Origin: Trema orientale
Lineage: Eukaryota > Streptophyta > Magnoliopsida > Rosales > Cannabaceae
DNA length: 64,000 bases
Reading direction: 5' to 3'
Assembly: GCA_002914845.1 (NCBI GenBank)
Contig: JXTC01000165.1
Span: 432,696-496,695, forward strand
In this document: piece by piece, positions 47,750 to 60,600 of the stretch
How the letters are laid out: each line of letters begins with the position of its first letter
Numbering within the stretch: position 1 is the first letter of the stretch
Position numbers and translations under genes: made by a program
The notes under the pieces: model-generated
What the model was told of the DNA's origin: nothing
Database searches by the model: none
What the model saw: only the letters and a program-made list of their open reading frames with translations

Positions 47750-48090
47750 AAAAAATTTGAAAAATACGGTGGTTTAAGTTTTTTTAAGATGCAGTATAGT
47801 GCAATTTTTTTAGATAAATACTATTTTTTAAAAATTATTTACAAAAGTACCATTTTTTAAAATAGTAACTAGTTTCTGGTAACCAGTTTTTAGAAACTGG
47901 TAGTAACCAAAGGTATTTATAACTGGCATATAACTGATAGATAGTAACCAGTAACAAGTTTCCAGAAATTGGTAATTAGTAACTATTTTAAAAAATGATA
48001 TTTTTCTAAATTTTTTTAAAAAGTGATATTTTTCTAATAAAAATCATACGAAAATTTGAAAGAAAGCATGAGTTCCGTATTTTTGTAGTT
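47750..48090. mobile_element. Inverted-repeat MITE
   Basis: The left arm (GAAAAATACGG..., CCATTTTTTAAAATAGTAACTAG) is inverted in the right arm (TTAGTAACTATTTTAAAAAATGATA..., CCGTATTTTTG). The centre holds several GGTAACCAG/ACTGGTA words. Target duplication not identified; class unknown. Confidence 0.6.
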
Positions 48091-48354
48091 CTTTTAGTTT
48101 TTTATTTGTAAAAGTGATAGAAACCCAAGTTCTTATAAAATATTGGGCTTGGCTACAATAAGACCCTCCTTGGCCATTAACAAAGTCCGTCTCATTAGAC
48201 TAGACTAGAGTTATTTTAGTGGAGGAGAACGTACACTTAAAATTGAAATTAAAGATAAAAAGATGAAAAAGAAAAAATCAAAAACAAATAAAGTAGAGGA
48301 GCACAAGGAGGCACATACATAACACTTAAAACTTAGTTAATGCAATTACTCCAA

Positions 48355-49337
48355 GGATTTTGGCACCAATGTCCTGAACTTTTTTATAATGTGACAATTT
48401 GGTTCTTAAAAGCTAGCCAATTTCTCTTTGAATTTTTAATTAAGTGGCAATGTTGTACAAACTGTCAACACCTTGTTAAAAATGCAATATAGCCCTGAAT
48501 TGGGTCACACGTGACCCATTTTTTAAGGATAATTAATGGAATATCAAATATTTGTAATTTGTCCCCTTAAAAACAAAAATCAAAAAGAAAAAATCCAAAT
48601 GGAACGAAGAACCCTAATTTCAGGAAAGGGGAAAAAGAACATCAACTAGATCTGAAATTTAAACCTTAATTCCAATCAACAACATAAAATTTTTTCTTCT
48701 GCGAAGATACATCTTAAACACAATTTTGAAGTTAGACCACAAAAGGGCATGATTGAGCAACTTTAGTACAAGTAAAACAAAAAATATTAATCCAAAAAAG
48801 AATCTAAAATCCTAAATCTATAATATTCTAGAAGTTCACAAATAAAGTAAATACAAATGTGAAAAATGAGATTTAGAGAAAAAGAGAGAGGAAGTGCAAG
48901 AATAGAAGACAAGAGCAATTAAGGAAGACGATTTCAGGCGAGCAATAACATCCAGCTGCTAATGAGGATTGAGTAAGACGAATTCAGGCGCAGGACGGGT
49001 GCTTAAAGAAGTCGCCGGAGAGGACTTCTGAGTTTCGCTCCTTTGTTTTTCTTTCTTCCTTGGATCTGCTGCATTGCAACTGCTGCAATTTTTTTGAATT
49101 CCTTTAAAAAAATTAACTGAAATAATATATATTTTGAAATTTCCTTTAATAAGCCTTAAAAAATGTCACGTGCAACAACCCAAATGAGGATTCTCTAGAA
49201 ACTTTAACTAGAGTTTAACAGTTTAGACCACACTGTCACTTAATTGAAAATTCAAGAAGAATCGGTTGGTTTTTTCAATTCAATAACTAAATTGTCATAT
49301 TATAAAACAGTTCGGGGATCATTGGTGCTAAAAACCC
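48355..49337. mobile_element. Mutator-like element with about 180-bp inverted arms and gene-like core
   Basis: The left arm 48355-48530 starts GGATTTTGGCACCAATG; the right arm 49153-49337 ends CATTGGTGCTAAAAACCC, inverted. Both share ATAATATGACAATTT-like and TCACGTG blocks in the same order. The core (about 48590-49080) contains leader-like purine-rich text and a GC-richer stretch (CAGGACGGGTGC, GTCGCCGGAGAGGAC) resembling captured coding DNA. No transposase; target duplication unclear. Confidence 0.6.
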
Positions 49338-49952
49338 TTATTTTTATTAGAAACTGCAATTTATTTTAGTCGGTTAGATTGACAACATAATTCTAAATTC
49401 TAAAGTTATCAAGATATCATCCAACATCAAATCACCAAAAAAACTATTTTGCAAAGAGATCCACTCAAATATGTATAGATATTGAACAAAACAATTAAAA
49501 TCTTATCGATAAATTGTTAAGACATGAAATTTCAAAATACAAATATATATTTAAAATATTAATATGAAAGTCATTATGCAATGTCTTCAAAGTATTAATC
49601 CATATGATGGTCATAAGCTTAGTCTGATAATAATTGCACCGACCTCTAATATTGAAGTATTAAGTTCAAATTTCTCAACCCCCAATTGTCAAAAAAAGGA
49701 AATCTTAATCCGTATGGAACAATTATAATATATAATATAACATTTGAAATATTTATTTGTTATCATTTTGTATAAGTACAAATAAGCAACTTATGTACAT
49801 TATTATCCACTTATAAATCTAGGAACTCTTGCTTGCATTGTTTTGGTCCACGTATCAGAATTGATAAATTCAAGATTATACAGGATTATACACAAAAGAT
49901 CATTTTTTGGCAGAAACAATGAAAAAAAATGGAAAAAGAAATTATTGCTAAT
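49338..49952. other. Unassigned AT-rich sequence
   Basis: No gene or repeat recognised between the Mutator-like element and the OPT pseudogene. OPT exons 2-6 would be expected here but are absent. Confidence 0.45.
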
Positions 49953-50123
49953 TTGAGTGGTCAAAAAGATAATAATGGTACAATGAAAATTAACGCTATG
50001 TGTGTAATAGGCCTTCATGACCGTAAAGGCTAAAAAGTAAGCGTACGTCCCTCCTACCAAATGACACTCATTGGAGAAAATGGTGATGATGACGTGCTCC
50101 TTCGTATTGAAGGGAATCGGGTA
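49953..50123 (-). pseudogene. OPT transporter pseudogene, 3' part of exon 1
   Basis: The minus strand encodes [15 protein letters not shown] and FTVMKAYYTHSVNF...LTTQ, matching the region from NPGPFN to the end of exon 1 of the intact OPT gene at 9988-14290. Differences: the NPG motif reads YPIP; the GGG region is altered; and the splice donor after LTTQ reads CAAATT instead of CAGGTT. The rest of exon 1 upstream is cut off by the CACTA element at 50124, and later exons are missing. Sequence matching the OPT promoter reappears at 61600-61715, on the far side of that element. Confidence 0.9.
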
Positions 50124-50129
50124 CACTAC

Positions 50130-50420
50130 AACAAAAAAGGCATTTCAAGACGCTTTTTAAGTGCCATGAAAAGTCTTTTACGGCGTTCTCAAAAGCGCCT
50201 TAGTTTTGGGCGCCGTAATAGGCACCCAGCTACCAAGGCGCTTATAAGGCGCCGTGAAAGACCTTCCATGGCACCTATCAAGCGCCTTGGTATCCTGAAT
50301 ACCACGGCGCTTTATAAGCGCTTTAGTATCCCAGGATACTAAGACACTCATAGGTCTACCAAGACACTTTTTGTATTTTAATGGACGTTATTTTTTAAGG
50401 CACTCTATAAGCGCCGTGGT
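50130..50420. repeat. CACTA subterminal repeats (GCGCC/AAGGCGC motifs)
   Basis: Many direct and inverted copies of words such as AAGGCGC, AAGCGCC and CACGGCGCT within 290 bases of the terminal repeat. In CACTA elements such repeats are the binding sites of the TNPA-type protein. The GC-rich words stand out from the AT-rich interior. The plus-strand open frame 50061-50342 runs through these repeats and is an artefact. Confidence 0.85.
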
Positions 50421-53160
50421 ATATATTTCCAGGGGGTATTTTTAATATATTTGTCTATACTACCTCCTAGAATTTTATAAATATAATCCAAATCCATTAC
50501 ATACACCAAATATTTCAAATAAAATAGAATATAAATATAAATTTACACAGTAGAACTACTTAACATAATAGCTTGATCATAATTATATCCATATAGTCTA
50601 TAAACTAAGTATATACATTAGTTTTTTAAGCCAAACTAACATGATCATCAAATACTACATAGTTTAAATGAATAAAGATTAGGAATTTCAAATGAGAAAT
50701 TGTATTAGTTCTTCGACCCACTCTTCAAGAAGTCCTTGATATCATCCTTTGTGTAGAAATTTTGTCCATTAAACTACAAATTCAAGCACCTTATTTGTTA
50801 GAAAGTAATCAATCAAACTCTAAATTAGAAGAGAACTAATAAAACATACAGTTACATACCATTGTGGTAAATGATTTTAACATTGAGTTGTTCAATGATT
50901 TCTCTCATAAATTTATATATATAGAATCTGCACTCAACACTTGTCAGTTGTCTTGGGTATTATACATAAGCATGAAGTAAACATAAGTAATTTTAATTAA
51001 TCTTCCACCTAACAAGTGTTATTAATTCAAGTTTAGTACCTTTACTAACTTATAAACCGGACCATTTGGTCTTCCTTTCACTACAAGAAATAAGCTTTTT
51101 GATAACACTTGAAAAGTGCTATCGTTGACATTTATAACACTTTTAAAAATGCTATGCCAGCCACTGTTATAAAAAAGTCTAGACTTTTTATAACACTTTT
51201 TCAATGTTATCTCCAATGCTATTGTAAATTATTTCATAGCATTTTTTCTTTGTTATAAAAAAACATAAATTACATTTTTTTAGTGCTGCAATTTGACTGA
51301 GGACAAAGTATTACGAACTCTATTATAGCATTTTTTAATTGCTATTTTAAATAGTATAGAAAAGGTTTTTATAACATTTTTAAACTGCAATGAGAAATCA
51401 TTATCATGTTACAATAATATTACTACAATAAAATTTAATCATTTTGACAATATTCATAAAGCTAATTACAGTTTGCCAAATATAAATTATGCATTAACCC
51501 AACAAGAGCTAATACATATTGATATTTTCTACAACTTATTAATTAAGTCCATAGGAAAGCATCAACTATATTTCATGTCCCAGAAAAAAGGCATTGAAGC
51601 CAATAGCATATGAGTACTTCAACATGTCCCAACAAAGACATGCATACCAGTGAAATATAACTTCAACATGTCCCAAAAAATTGGCAAGTATGTCAACAAA
51701 ATATAAAGACTTCAATATGTCCCAATTACAAAGGCATGTGTGCCAACAAAATATAACTGCTTCAAAATGTCCCAGCAAAAGCATGCGTGCCAACAAAATT
51801 CTTTGATAATATCATTAGGTGACCGTCCATAAGGCTTCCCTCGCGCAACAGAACATCATTTTCTAGATAGACAATAATACAAAATAAAGTCTTTTAATTA
51901 GCAAGCATTGATGAATCAAATAAAACATGATAAACTAGCATAAAAACAAAACTATTGGATCTTCCAAAAAAAAACATACAGAAAGAAATGTACACAAATC
52001 AGTTAATCATAATAATTTTTTGTACAATGGTAGACTTGAAACTGGAAATCCATTGGTGGTTCTATAATCTACTTCTATAGGTTAGGTATGAACCAAATAT
52101 CTTTTTATGCTTCTTTTGTTTGGTATAATGAAAGAGAAAACAAACGTAAGTTCAAAAACTATGTATGTTTTCATATTAATACAAATAAACCTACACATTA
52201 CAAAAAAAACTCACTCGCTAATTTGACCAACACACAAAGGAAATTAATCTGCTACTTACACAATAAAAAAATTAAAATAAATTGGTCACGACTCAAAAAA
52301 AAAAAATAATAATCTGCTCTCTAACTCCAAAGCACCATAAAAAAATGTCAATTAATTGCCACTCATTACTTGAGCGCACTCTACATGGAGATCAATTCAG
52401 ATTGTCAAGAAACAAGAAAGACAAAAGTAAATTCTTACATATTATGTGAGGGACCCAAACTTTGAATACAACTTGTGAACTATTAGTCATGGCCAACAGC
52501 GAAAGTGTTAAGCTAAAAAAATAGTTAAAAACCAGTAAAATCCCATAAAAAAGCTAGATTTAGCAAAATCCAATAAATAAAAACTAAGATTCTCAACACA
52601 AGTTTAGACCAAATAAAAATATCACAAGTTGCCCCAAATTTAGGACTGTCTAGCTAGCTTAGTCCATAGAGACACCTGCAGGACTAGTAAAAGAATACTA
52701 GCAGAATATCAAAAAATCTATCTGTACATGCCAATTTATGATGAATTACATATAAGCTATTTTGCCTAATGAAGCAATCAGTATCAAAATGATTTTCCTT
52801 TTCAAGAAACTCTTACCAATTAAATACTCATCACATATTATATCATAAATGAGTTAAAGATAAAGCATATCCAAGATAATCCAATTCAAAAAAATCAATC
52901 ACTTAACCTTAATTATCAATATAAATAATATATATATTAATTCGGCCAAAATTCTTGTCTTTTTCTGATCAATTTATTGTTTTATAAACTTCTTCACATT
53001 TTTTGGATCAAGTTTCCATACTCAGATCTTGAAATACACGTAAATGTAATAATAATGTACCCAATTTACCAACTGTAGATGTAAATAATAACCAGGTTGC
53101 ACTCTGTTATGCCTAAATTTCAATGAAGAAAAATGAAACCAAAAAAAAAAAAAAAAAAAA

Positions 53161-53742
53161 NNNNNNNNNNNNNNNNNNNNNNNNNNNNNNNNNNNNNNNN
53201 NNNNNNNNNNNNNNNNNNNNNNNNNNNNNNNNNNNNNNNNNNNNNNNNNNNNNNNNNNNNNNNNNNNNNNNNNNNNNNNNNNNNNNNNNNNNNNNNNNNN
53301 NNNNNNNNNNNNNNNNNNNNNNNNNNNNNNNNNNNNNNNNNNNNNNNNNNNNNNNNNNNNNNNNNNNNNNNNNNNNNNNNNNNNNNNNNNNNNNNNNNNN
53401 NNNNNNNNNNNNNNNNNNNNNNNNNNNNNNNNNNNNNNNNNNNNNNNNNNNNNNNNNNNNNNNNNNNNNNNNNNNNNNNNNNNNNNNNNNNNNNNNNNNN
53501 NNNNNNNNNNNNNNNNNNNNNNNNNNNNNNNNNNNNNNNNNNNNNNNNNNNNNNNNNNNNNNNNNNNNNNNNNNNNNNNNNNNNNNNNNNNNNNNNNNNN
53601 NNNNNNNNNNNNNNNNNNNNNNNNNNNNNNNNNNNNNNNNNNNNNNNNNNNNNNNNNNNNNNNNNNNNNNNNNNNNNNNNNNNNNNNNNNNNNNNNNNNN
53701 NNNNNNNNNNNNNNNNNNNNNNNNNNNNNNNNNNNNNNNNNN
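53161..53742. other. Assembly gap (582 N)
   Basis: Run of N starting in a poly(A) tract. Four open frames that cross it are artefacts. Confidence 1.
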
Positions 53743-53916
53743 TTGTATGTATAACTTTTATACATACTAAGTTTAAGGTCATATTTTATAATCACAGAAT
53801 TTTCATGATATTTATATATTATCATAAATAATATATACAAGCAAATAAAACAAAAACAAGTATATTTATTAGCAAATCATTGTTTACATTTTGCTCTTAG
53901 GGCAAAAACACCAACA
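53743..53916 (-). mobile_element. LTR end inside nested CACTA
   Basis: The segment ends CCCTAAGAG-like (plus: CTCTTAGGGCAAAAACACCAACA), i.e. on the minus strand it begins TGTTGGTGTTTTTGCCCTAA. This resembles the start of the LTRs of the copia element at 35831-45183 (TGTTAGGGTTTATG, CCTAAAAG), including nearby words. The rest lies in the gap, so it may be a solo LTR or a truncated element. Confidence 0.55.
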
Positions 53917-54700
53917 GGTCTCGAAGCAAGAAAAAATTGGAAAAAAGAAATCTTGATTTTGTTTTCAGTAATTTACCTTCTAACCGATGTTCACATGCTT
54001 AGGTCCACTCAATCAAGGTGGTTCTCCGGCGTGCCTAATCAGCCCGAAGTCACCTGGTTCTTCGCACAGCTGACTTGCACTTCACTTGGGTTCTTCATGC
54101 TAGGAATGGCAAAGTTCTTGGCTAAGGATGGACCAGCTATGCTACGAGAGCAAATAGCTGCACATGGCCTTGTGAGAGGACATCCTTGTAAATCCCTAAT
54201 TTTTGTTTGATAAAGATCAGGGAGTGTCAGAACCTAATTTGAAGACTGGCCTCTCAAGTAGATCTGGCCATGGGTAATGCCTGACTTCACGAGGTAGCAT
54301 CTCGCCCATTGTTTGGCCTCTTGTGAGCTGGTCTCGTGAGAGGAAGCATCATGAGGAAGTATCGATCCCAATTAGTGAGACAAAAATCTGAAATTAACAC
54401 CAAGAAAATTTAGGCTGAATTAGATTGAGATAAGAGAGACATAGTTTTGAACAATATACTTCAAAAACTTAGCGTTGACCCATCGAATTGAACCAGGGAG
54501 ATTTTTTTTCCTATATTTATGAGAGAGCTTAGAGATTAGGAATTTAGTAAGAGAGATGAGAGAGAGTGAGACAGAACAAAAGGGGGCTTGTTTTGTTTTA
54601 GCGTTCAAGCACTAAACTTTTGGAGGGAATTTTTTTTTTCTTTTTTTTGTTTTCGCGGGCGATGTGCCCCTCTCTACCGCCCAATATTTTTCCTATTTTT
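53917..54700. other. Interior of nested CACTA, no recognised gene
   Basis: An 85-codon open frame at 53953-54210 (plus) has a GC-richer composition than its surroundings but no domain I recognise. It could be a captured fragment. The minus-strand frame at 54420-54608 is probably chance. Confidence 0.35.
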
Positions 54701-57699
54701 AATAAACTAACGTAACACTTTTTCTAAACTGTTATCAATGTAGTGTTATAAAAAGGTATTATTGTTGTAGTGTTTCTTCCCTTTTTCTACATTATATATG
54801 TTGAATCTACTTTGAATTGGAAACGTGCAAACTCAAGAAATAAAATATTAGCAATAGCAACCATAACTAAGAATACCATAAAAAACTGAACTATAACAAA
54901 ATAACTATTAGAGAACTTACTCGATCATTGTTAAACCAATTTCCTCACGGAGAGCTAAGCCGAGAGGATCTAGAATCCATGCATAATCTTTGAGAGGATA
55001 AATGATAAGCAACATCCAATATTCCCTACTTATAAAATTGATGATAAAGATTATTAATAATGTAACAATTAATTTCATATCCAAAGTAGTTGATATGACA
55101 ATTTGTTAAGTTTAAGATCTTACCCATGATTCCAAGGTGTTATTAGAAATTGATGTTCATTCTCTATGGATAACATCCGGGTTGCTAAACTTATAGAACG
55201 ATCCTTACGTGGACCATCTTCTGTAGCAACTGCACTAGGATCTATGAACATATACCTATCTTGATAGCCATATTGCGTCACTAAACGATGTAAACACCTA
55301 CAAGTACAAAATTCAATGTGAATCAAGTGTTGAATTATATAATTGGCAACTATAGATACATATATATATGTATATATATAAAGTGCTATATATATGAAAA
55401 AAATAAACTTCTAACCTCATGTATAACGTAATAGGCACGGCCACAATCTTTTGTAGCATGCAAAACTCAATTATGTCTTCTTTGAATACGGGTAAAAGAA
55501 AAGCTTCTCCAAACACTTCTTCATCAAAGGAAACATAAACAACAACACCTTCATCCGCTCCCTGTTTGTTATTCAATAGTAATCTTATAGAAGCTGGTGC
55601 ACCATCAATTCTAAACTGTGTTTGTGTAACAGATTCCGCTTCCTTTCTTTATGGATGCACTTTTTCTTGTGTTTGAGGTGGCTGTGGTTGTGAAGACTTA
55701 TTCTTCCCTGTTTATTACCTATTTATATCATTAAACTCCTAAAATCCAAATAAATAATGAAATATTAACAAACAAGTTAATAATTCATATTAGAATTTAA
55801 TAAAGCATGAATTTATTTGGAAAATGGGTATGCATACCAAATTATCTTGAAAGATAACAAGCATCTTAGGCCATGCAAGAAGCGATCCAAGTTCGTTGTC
55901 CACTATCCTTACATCATCATCTGGATTTGGAATAGGAATTAGGGCTTTAGCATCAAGAACAACCTCTACTGATACACGAAAATTGTGCTTCCCTAATTCT
56001 CTTCCGTGAATTAGTTGATGAGATTGACTCTTGTACATGTCCTAAAGCAACAATGTTATCACGAGACCCCACTGCAAGCTTGCATAGTCGGTTCTACAAT
56101 ACAGAAAATCAAACACAGTTTATAAATACAAGTAATTAATAAATAAATAAGAAAGAAACTCACGTGAACATACCTTTTTGAGTCGTGAAGATATTCTTAT
56201 AGGCACCATTGGATCTACATGTATCTCTTGTTGTTGCACTTATCTCTTTGAACTTCTAGCCGTGAAGGAGTTGTATTAGAACCACCAACGTTACTTTGTT
56301 GTCCTGCTCGAATCTGAGCAATTTCTGCTTTGAACCATTCTTCTTGTTCTTTAAGCATTTGTTGTATCTTGCTTGTTTGTTCATCTTGCCATTATTTCAA
56401 ATCAAATAGTTGTTGCTTCTTTGTTGGAGTAGGTTGATGAAAATACTGTCTGTAACTAACGTGAAATCCCATTCCCCGTCACGTCTAGAATATTCAGGAG
56501 TGCCTAAAGCCATTGTTAAGATATCATTAGGACCGTCTATCTCGAGATTTTCCTCCTGGATCTGTTGAGTATAATCTTCCTACAAAACATGTACAGAATT
56601 TGAATATTAGACTATGCTATATACTTTTAATGTAATATAATCAGTAAAATGTAATAAGTAACTTATAATTCTATCTACTATCACTTTGATTTCGTCAGTA
56701 TGGTCTCTTTTTTTAGGAACACATCCTCTACTCTATAGCTCAGATCTATCAATACCATATCTGCCCTCCTCTTTTTTAATCTTAGATTCTAATCCAGCAT
56801 AACCGAAGTGAGACATACGATGTGGATATTTGTTTTGCGTTGCTCTTTCCTGCTGTACTTTCCTAGCTTTCTCCGATTCTGCACTTAGTCTTTTCTTGAC
56901 AAACTCATCCTAAACTTGAGGTTCAATCCATAGTGCATATGATGCTGGAGGGTGATCTAATAACTCTGGACAAGTATCTCTATACTCATAAATCAGTTCA
57001 CTTGTAATCCTAGACTTAAAATCTCTCCACATTTTCCCACAATTTTTTAAAGTTTCTTTTTTTGTTTTGTGGTCCAATACAAATATTTCCTACAATGTAA
57101 AAGAAGTAATGTTAATACCAAACATATATTCTAATAAATATGAAATAGAAAGATTCAAGTTCATATCAAAATTATATGCCAAAGCTCCTCTTTTAGGTCC
57201 TTTGGTACAAGCGTCTAGTTATCAATATTGATTGGGATCCTACGAAATTATAGGGCCACAAAAGCTTACCAAATATTTACCCTTTATCCCTAGTTGGTTG
57301 TCCCCATTCATTGTACGTGACAACTTCTTTTTTGTTGTCACTTCTTTTTTTAATTAACTCTTTCATTTGAGTTGTTCCTCTTGGTTTCTTTTTGTGTGCT
57401 CGTTCACCTTGACTTTGTGATGGTGTAAATTGATAAACTTCATCTTCATCTTCGTTTTTCATTACAATAATTACCTATTAAATAATAAGACCACAAATAT
57501 AGATAAAAAATTAAGATAGAAAATAATAAGATTGTAAACATAAGAGATAATATATTAAAAAAAATAAAACATCAATCCATAAAGATATAAAAACGAAACA
57601 GAAAGATATAAATTATTTGATTTGTACCTCTTTGGTTTTTTTTTTTTTATTATCAATTCAAATACCTTCACCATCATCTCATAAACATGTAACATCACC

Positions 57700-60600
57700 T
57701 TTATTAACATCTTCTATCAAAGCCTCCACCGAAATTCCTTTTGAGAATGTTTCATGACTAACAATATTTCCTTCTCATCTTTAACTCCTAAATTTTGATA
57801 TTCTTTTGGTTTTGTTGCAAGAACAATTGACCATCGAGCATCAAATGGATCATTGACATAAAATACTTGTTTTGCTTGTCTTGCCATTATAAATCGATCA
57901 TTCTTGTGACCTATCCGGTTTAGATCAACTAACGTGAAACCTAACTCATCTTATCTAACCCCATGGTTACCCTCTACCCATTGACACATAAACACCGGCA
58001 ACCAAAATGTAACAAAATCAAGTTCCGAAATTTCCTCGATAATTCCATAGTACACCATATCACTCTCTATTGGGTTTTTATCCTTGGAACTTGAAAATTG
58101 TATAGTTTTTGCAACAATACTTACCCCACTATTTTGGGTTGTTCTTATGTTATCGCGGTCTCTTGTCGTAAAATGAACACTGTTAACTTGATAACTATGA
58201 TATTTAATTACATCCATTGATGGTCCATGTGATATCCATTTCAATGTATCAGATACATTGTGTATTACCTTGTTCACTTCAATTACAATCTATTCAAACG
58301 GCAAAAGTAACAATTAGAAAACACAACATATTAGTACCCATATTATAAAATAAGAGAAAAATGAAACACAAATATTAATTATAACTACTAATTAGAATTA
58401 CCCGTTCGCGAAACCAACTAATAAAAGATCGATGATGTTCATCGTGGATCCACTTCTCCCTTTTTAATTTTATTGGGAATTGTGTTTTGTTCCAATTTAT
58501 ATGCTCCCTTCCAAAGTAAACTATTATTATTAAAGAATTCAAAATTCAATCAGTGAAAATCTAATTCATAATAAAACTCACTCGATGAAAGGTTGGACTT
58601 CAGCTATATTTTGTAACACAGTACGATATGCTTGGTCTAGTTGTTCTCGTTTAACTGTATACATAACACCACTACTTACACTTTTATTAGCATTTGAAAA
58701 TGCGGGCACTATGATAGCTTCTACATTTTCCAAATACTCAGAACAAAACTCAACAGCTTCTTCTGCGATATAATACTCTACAATGCGTCCTTCTGGCCGG
58801 CTTCGATTTCTAACATATCTTTTTAGAATTTTCATGTCTCTCTCAAATGGATACATCCATCTTAAATAAACAGGACCATATAACTTCACTTCTCTAACCA
58901 AATGTACAGTAAGATGTATCATTATATCAAAAAAACTAGGAGAAAAAAATTGCTCGAACATGCACAATGTTACAACAACTTCACGTTGTAGTTCGTCTAA
59001 CTTGGATACATCGACCACCTTAGAACAAATTCTATTAAAAAATAAACATAATCCGGTGATTGCATATCGAACATTTTTAGGTAATATGGATCGGATTGCT
59101 ATAGGTAGCAGATGTTGCATTAGTATATGACAGTCATGAGATTTAAGTCCAACTAGTTTCAAATTGTTCATATCCACTAATGTTCTAATATTAGAAGAAT
59201 AGCCTTGAGGAACCTTCACATTAAATTAGGATTGACACAATTGATATTTTTCTTCATTCTTCAATGTGAAGCAAGCAAGGGGTAAATATGTTCGCTTCTC
59301 CCCCACTCTAGGAGCTAACTCTTTTCGAACACCCATGTCAACAAGATCCATATGGGCACCGATGCTATCCTTATTCTTCTCTGAAATATTTAATAAAGTT
59401 CTAATTATACTATCACATATGTTCTTTTCAATATGTATGACATCTAAGTTATGTCTCAGAAGTAAATGTTGCCAATACTCCAACTCAAAGAATATAGATT
59501 TCTTCTTCCAACAACTCTTCGGTGTTTTTACAATGTTCACATTATTGCGTCTTTTCCTTTTCTTATTGATATCACTTATTTTAACTTTTCCAAGCCTAAA
59601 TTTGAGCTTAGAGACTGCTTCTAGTATCTCTGTCCCAGTTAAAGGTTGTGGTGCCAATTCAAATTCTTGAGAACCATTAAATGCTTTTTTCCAATTTCTG
59701 TATACATGTTTGCAAGGTAAAAACCTTCTATGGCCCATATAACTCAATTTTCAGGCATGTGTTAAGAACTGACAACTTGTTTTCTCGTCACAAATAGGAC
59801 ATGCTTTATATCTTTTAGTGGAAAACCCAGATAAATTTCCATATGCAGGGAAGTCATTGATTGTAAATAGTAACATAGCCTTCAGAGTAAAATTTTCATC
59901 TTTATATGCATCATAAGCTTTCACACCATCATTCCACAAACTGTTTAAATGATCAATCAATGGGGCTAAATATACATCAATGTCGTTACCAGGTTGTCTA
60001 GGTCCTGATATTAACATTGTATAAGAAGTGTAAACTTTGTTTTCATACACAACTATGGAGGAAGATTACAGATTACAAGTATTAGATGCCAACAACTGTA
60101 TTTGCTACTTAGAGTTGTATGAGGATTAATACCATCCGCAGATAGACCAAGATGAGGATTTCTTGGATCACTTCCAAAAGAAGGCCATTTGTAATCTATT
60201 GTTTTCCAAGCCGGTGAATTAGCTGGATGTCTAAGTTTACCATCTTCTATCTCTCATTCGCATGCCATGTTAGATCTTTAGCATGCTCACAATTCCGGAA
60301 TAGACGGGTAAAACGAGGAATTGGAGGAATATACCATAAAACCTTAGCAAGGGTTCCAACTTTTACCTCTTCTGAATTCATATTCTGGTACCACCTAGGC
60401 TCACCACATACTGGACAAGAAATTGCATCTTTAAATTTCTTTCGATATAAAATACAGTCATTTAGGCAAGCATGAATTTTCTCATATTGCATACCCAATG
60501 AGTATGAAGTCTTTTTGACCTTATAAAAGGAAGGTGGCATCTCATTATCATTTGGCAACATCTCTCCTAGTAAAGCTAACAAATCTGAAAAACTCTTATC

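Larger units (their letters stand above)
51079..54772. mobile_element. Nested CACTA element (3694 bp with gap), TTT target duplication
   Basis: Left end CACTACAAGAAATAAGC, right end TTATTGTTGTAGTG (inverse CACTACAACAATAA). TTT is duplicated at 51076-51078 and 54773-54775, the 3-bp size made by CACTA elements. Subterminal words ATAACACTTTT/AAAAGTG(C/T)TAT recur at both ends and differ from the GCGCC words of the host CACTA, so it is another family. No transposase is recognised. It splits the second ORF of the larger CACTA. Confidence 0.9.
50995..57462 (-). pseudogene. CACTA second ORF (Transposase_24 + Ulp1-like protease), broken
   Basis: Right to left: basic N-terminus and RGTTQMKELIKKR, EVVTYNEWGQP (57462-57280) then a stop; LKEELW (about 57190); DFKSRITSEL...DHPPASYALW, DEFVKKRLS, ARKVQQERA, NKYPHRMSHFGYAGLE (57040-56780), the Transposase_24 signature; ELGKHNFRVSVEVVLDAKALIPIP (56000-55900); VFKEDIIEF (55470); YGYQDRYMFIDPSAV (55280) and ITPWNHG, then EYWMLLIIYPLKDYAWILDPLG (55130-54940), an Ulp1-like cysteine-protease region where the usual His of HW reads Tyr; finally GRPNGPVYKLVKV at 51078-51020. 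The last part is separated by the nested CACTA at 51079-54772. Several stops and probable introns; not functional. Confidence 0.82.

Noticed and set aside
50061-50342. Arg-rich plus-strand frame
   Set aside because: Reads across CACTA subterminal GCGCC repeats and the antisense of the OPT remnant.
53022-53840. Long open frames on both strands around 53.0-53.8 kb
   Set aside because: They run through 582 N; only a few codons at each end are real sequence, part of it poly(A)/poly(T).
54900-55600. A cellular SUMO protease gene
   Set aside because: Neighbouring Transposase_24 and TNP2 sequences on the same strand and the CACTA end place this Ulp1-like region in the transposon's second ORF.
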